Assembly (NCBI GenBank): GCA_902551185.1
Contig: CACDCN010000009.1
Location: 1 to 43,972 of the forward strand
Source of the DNA: an uncultured SAR86 cluster bacterium
GTDB taxonomy: Bacteria > Pseudomonadota > Gammaproteobacteria > Magnimaribacterales > D2472
Length of the DNA: 43,972 bases
Direction of reading: 5' to 3'
This document shows positions 42,494 to 43,972 of this stretch, in pieces. Every line of letters begins with the position of its first letter. Within the stretch, counting starts at the first letter, position 1. Both the position numbers and the translations under genes were made by a program. The notes under the pieces were generated by a model. The model was not told the DNA's origin and searched no databases. It was given only the letters and a program-made list of their open reading frames with translations.

Positions 42494-43972
42494 TCAACAT
42501 AATAGATTTTGCTATAAAAAAAGCAAAAACAACTTTGTTAATTGCATTTATGGTGATAATTGCAGGATCTTATGCAAGGCAAGAAATACCTATCGCAGCA
42601 TCACCGAATGTCCAACTCCCTTTCATTACGGTCTCAGTATTTCTTGATGGAGCTTCTCCAAGCGATACCTCTAGATTAATAGCTCGTCCTCTAGAAAATA
42701 GATTAAAAACTGTGACTGGAGTAAAAAATATTAGGTCAACAAGTTATTTAAGTTATGCAAGAATATTTTTAGAATTTGAAGTTGGTTTTGATATAGATCA
42801 GGCACTGGTAGATGTTAAACAAGGTGTTGAAGAAATCAAATATCAACTACCTATGGAGGCTGAAGATCCTCAAATACAAGAATATAGTGAAGCTAGTTTT
42901 CCAGTAATGAATATTAGTATTGTTGGTGGAAGTTCTGTAAGACAAAAGGTTTTTTATGCAAAAGAATTAAAAGATAAGATTGAGCCCATTGAACAGATTC
43001 TTGAAATTCGGGTTACAGGCGCGCCCGAAGAGGTTCTTGAAGGCGTTATCGATAAATCAAAAATGGAATCTTATGGTGTTACTTTATCTGATATTTATTA
43101 TTCAGTAGCTAACAACAACCTTATTATTCCAGGAGGTAAGCAAGATACTGGAAGAGGAAGCTTTAATATTGAAGTTCCAAGTATTATAGAATCTGCAAAA
43201 GATGTATATGCAATTCCAGTAAAAGTTACTAAAGATGCAATTGTTACGCTTGGTGATATTGCATCAATCAAAAGAACATTTAAAGATTTTACCTCTCATG
43301 CAAGAGTGAATGGTGAAGATGCTGTAACTTTAGAAATTTCACTAAGAGAAGGGGCAAATGCAATTGATGCATCAACTGCAATAAGAAATATTCTACAAGA
43401 ATTCGAAAATACATTGCCTAAAAATTTAAATATCGTAGTTTCAAATGACGATACTATTTATGCAACTCTAATGGTGAAAGAGTTAAATGGAAACATAATT
43501 GCAGCAGTAATTTTAATTATGGTCCTTGTTATAGCAAGCATGGGAACAAGAGTTTCTATGTTAGTAGGATTATCAATACCTTTTTGTTTCTTGATGACAT
43601 ATTTAATCCTGTATGGTCTAGATATGGAGGTTAATTTTCTTGTAATGATGGGCTTGCTTCTTGGGATGGGAATGTTGATTGATGGATCTATTGTTATTAC
43701 AGAATATGCAGATAAAAAAATTGCTGAAGGTTTATCAAGGGGCGAAGGATATACTCTAGCTTCTAAAAGAATGTTTTACCCAATTGTTGCATCTACAGGA
43801 ACGACATTAGCTGCATTCATACCTATTATGTTTTGGCCAGGTTTTACAGGCCAGTTTATGCGATATCTACCAATAACTATTTTCTTTGTTTTATCATCAT
43901 CTTTATTCTATTCATTAATATTGATACCTGTTTTAGGTACTTTTTTTGGTCAAAGAACATCTGCTTTAAATA
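42490..43972 (+). CDS. RND efflux permease (partial, continues beyond window)
   Basis: About 494 residues are visible. They cover the first transmembrane helix, the porter domain (with the characteristic ISVFLDGASPSDTS-like beta strand region, here VSVFLDGASPSD), and helices up to about TM6. In TM4 the proton-relay pair reads Asp 398-Gly 399 (MLIDGSIV) where AcrB has Asp-Asp. It is an HAE1/MdtB-like hydrophobe exporter driven by the proton motive force. The start ATG overlaps the adaptor stop. The substrate cannot be inferred and the C-terminal half is not in the window. Confidence 0.9.
   Translation, partial: MINIIDFAIKKAKTTLLIAFMVIIAGSYARQEIPIAASPNVQLPFITVSVFLDGASPSDTSRLIARPLENRLKTVTGVKNIRSTSYLSYARIFLEFEVGFDIDQALVDVKQGVEEIKYQLPMEAEDPQIQEYSEASFPVMNISIVGGSSVRQKVFYAKELKDKIEPIEQILEIRVTGAPEEVLEGVIDKSKMESYGVTLSDIYYSVANNNLIIPGGKQDTGRGSFNIEVPSIIESAKDVYAIPVKVTKDAIVTLGDIASIKRTFKDFTSHARVNGEDAVTLEISLREGANAIDASTAIRNILQEFENTLPKNLNIVVSNDDTIYATLMVKELNGNIIAAVILIMVLVIASMGTRVSMLVGLSIPFCFLMTYLILYGLDMEVNFLVMMGLLLGMGMLIDGSIVITEYADKKIAEGLSRGEGYTLASKRMFYPIVASTGTTLAAFIPIMFWPGFTGQFMRYLPITIFFVLSSSLFYSLILIPVLGTFFGQRTSALN

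Noticed and set aside
1-43972. CRISPR array, insertion sequence or rRNA genes
   Set aside because: No regularly spaced repeats, transposase motifs or rRNA-like sequence were found on reading the window.

Overview
This is a very AT-rich, tightly packed stretch of a gammaproteobacterial chromosome. Three gene orders support that placement: gyrA-serC-pheA-tyrA-aroA-cmk-rpsA-ihfB-pyrF, uvrC-pgsA-tRNA-Cys-tRNA-Leu, and ubiG-HAD phosphatase-YciK-type SDR. The low GC, overlapping genes and intergenic gaps never longer than about 200 bp suggest a streamlined marine lineage such as SAR86. That lineage is an inference from composition and layout only. No gene-free stretch reaches 300 bp.

Positions 1-8455, all on the minus strand, belong to a surface-polysaccharide locus. 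It holds a partial sugar-nucleotide reductase, three genes of a legionaminic/sialic-acid-like nonulosonate route (2-epimerase, CMP transferase, CBS-nucleotidyltransferase of PtmE type), a CapD-family 4,6-dehydratase, an ABC flippase/exporter, a Wzz-like co-polymerase and a family-2 glycosyltransferase. Positions 8658-16721 form a second module with genes on both strands: RfbF, RfbG and RfbH homologues for a CDP-3,6-dideoxyhexose, two HAD phosphatases, a thiamine-diphosphate carboligase-like enzyme, an HpcH/HpaI aldolase-like protein and an SDR. Together these look like a route to a branched or carbon-extended CDP-sugar that I cannot match to a characterised pathway.

The polysaccharide region is anchored at tRNA-Leu(UAA) and tRNA-Cys(GCA), with a short UDP-sugar dehydrogenase gene between them. 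A nucleotidyltransferase-cupin fusion gene overlaps pgsA, so the accessory sugar genes run directly into the uvrC-pgsA housekeeping operon. Upstream of uvrC is a good sigma70-like promoter with a palindrome centred on the predicted start site.

Positions 21009-31211 (minus) are one nearly gapless run: gyrA, serC, pheA, tyrA, aroA, cmk, rpsA, ihfB, pyrF and a cupin gene. It combines aromatic amino-acid and serine synthesis with core information processing. Ribosomal protein S1 here has five S1 domains instead of the six in E. coli. The lapA-lapB pair that sits between ihfB and pyrF in E. coli is absent. The three-part proton-translocating transhydrogenase (31295-34067) follows.

On the right, ubiG, a Gph/MupP-like phosphatase and a YciK-like SDR point right and meet a minus-strand operon of scpA-scpB-rluB-like-AlkA-like. 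Divergent from scpA is a DAHP synthase gene; the gap between them carries two near-identical 14-bp palindromes. Downstream lie a DnaT-like protein and a phage lambda P-like protein, in the place where E. coli would have dnaT-dnaC together. The window ends in an RND efflux system whose adaptor lacks the usual alpha-hairpin and whose permease runs off the end.
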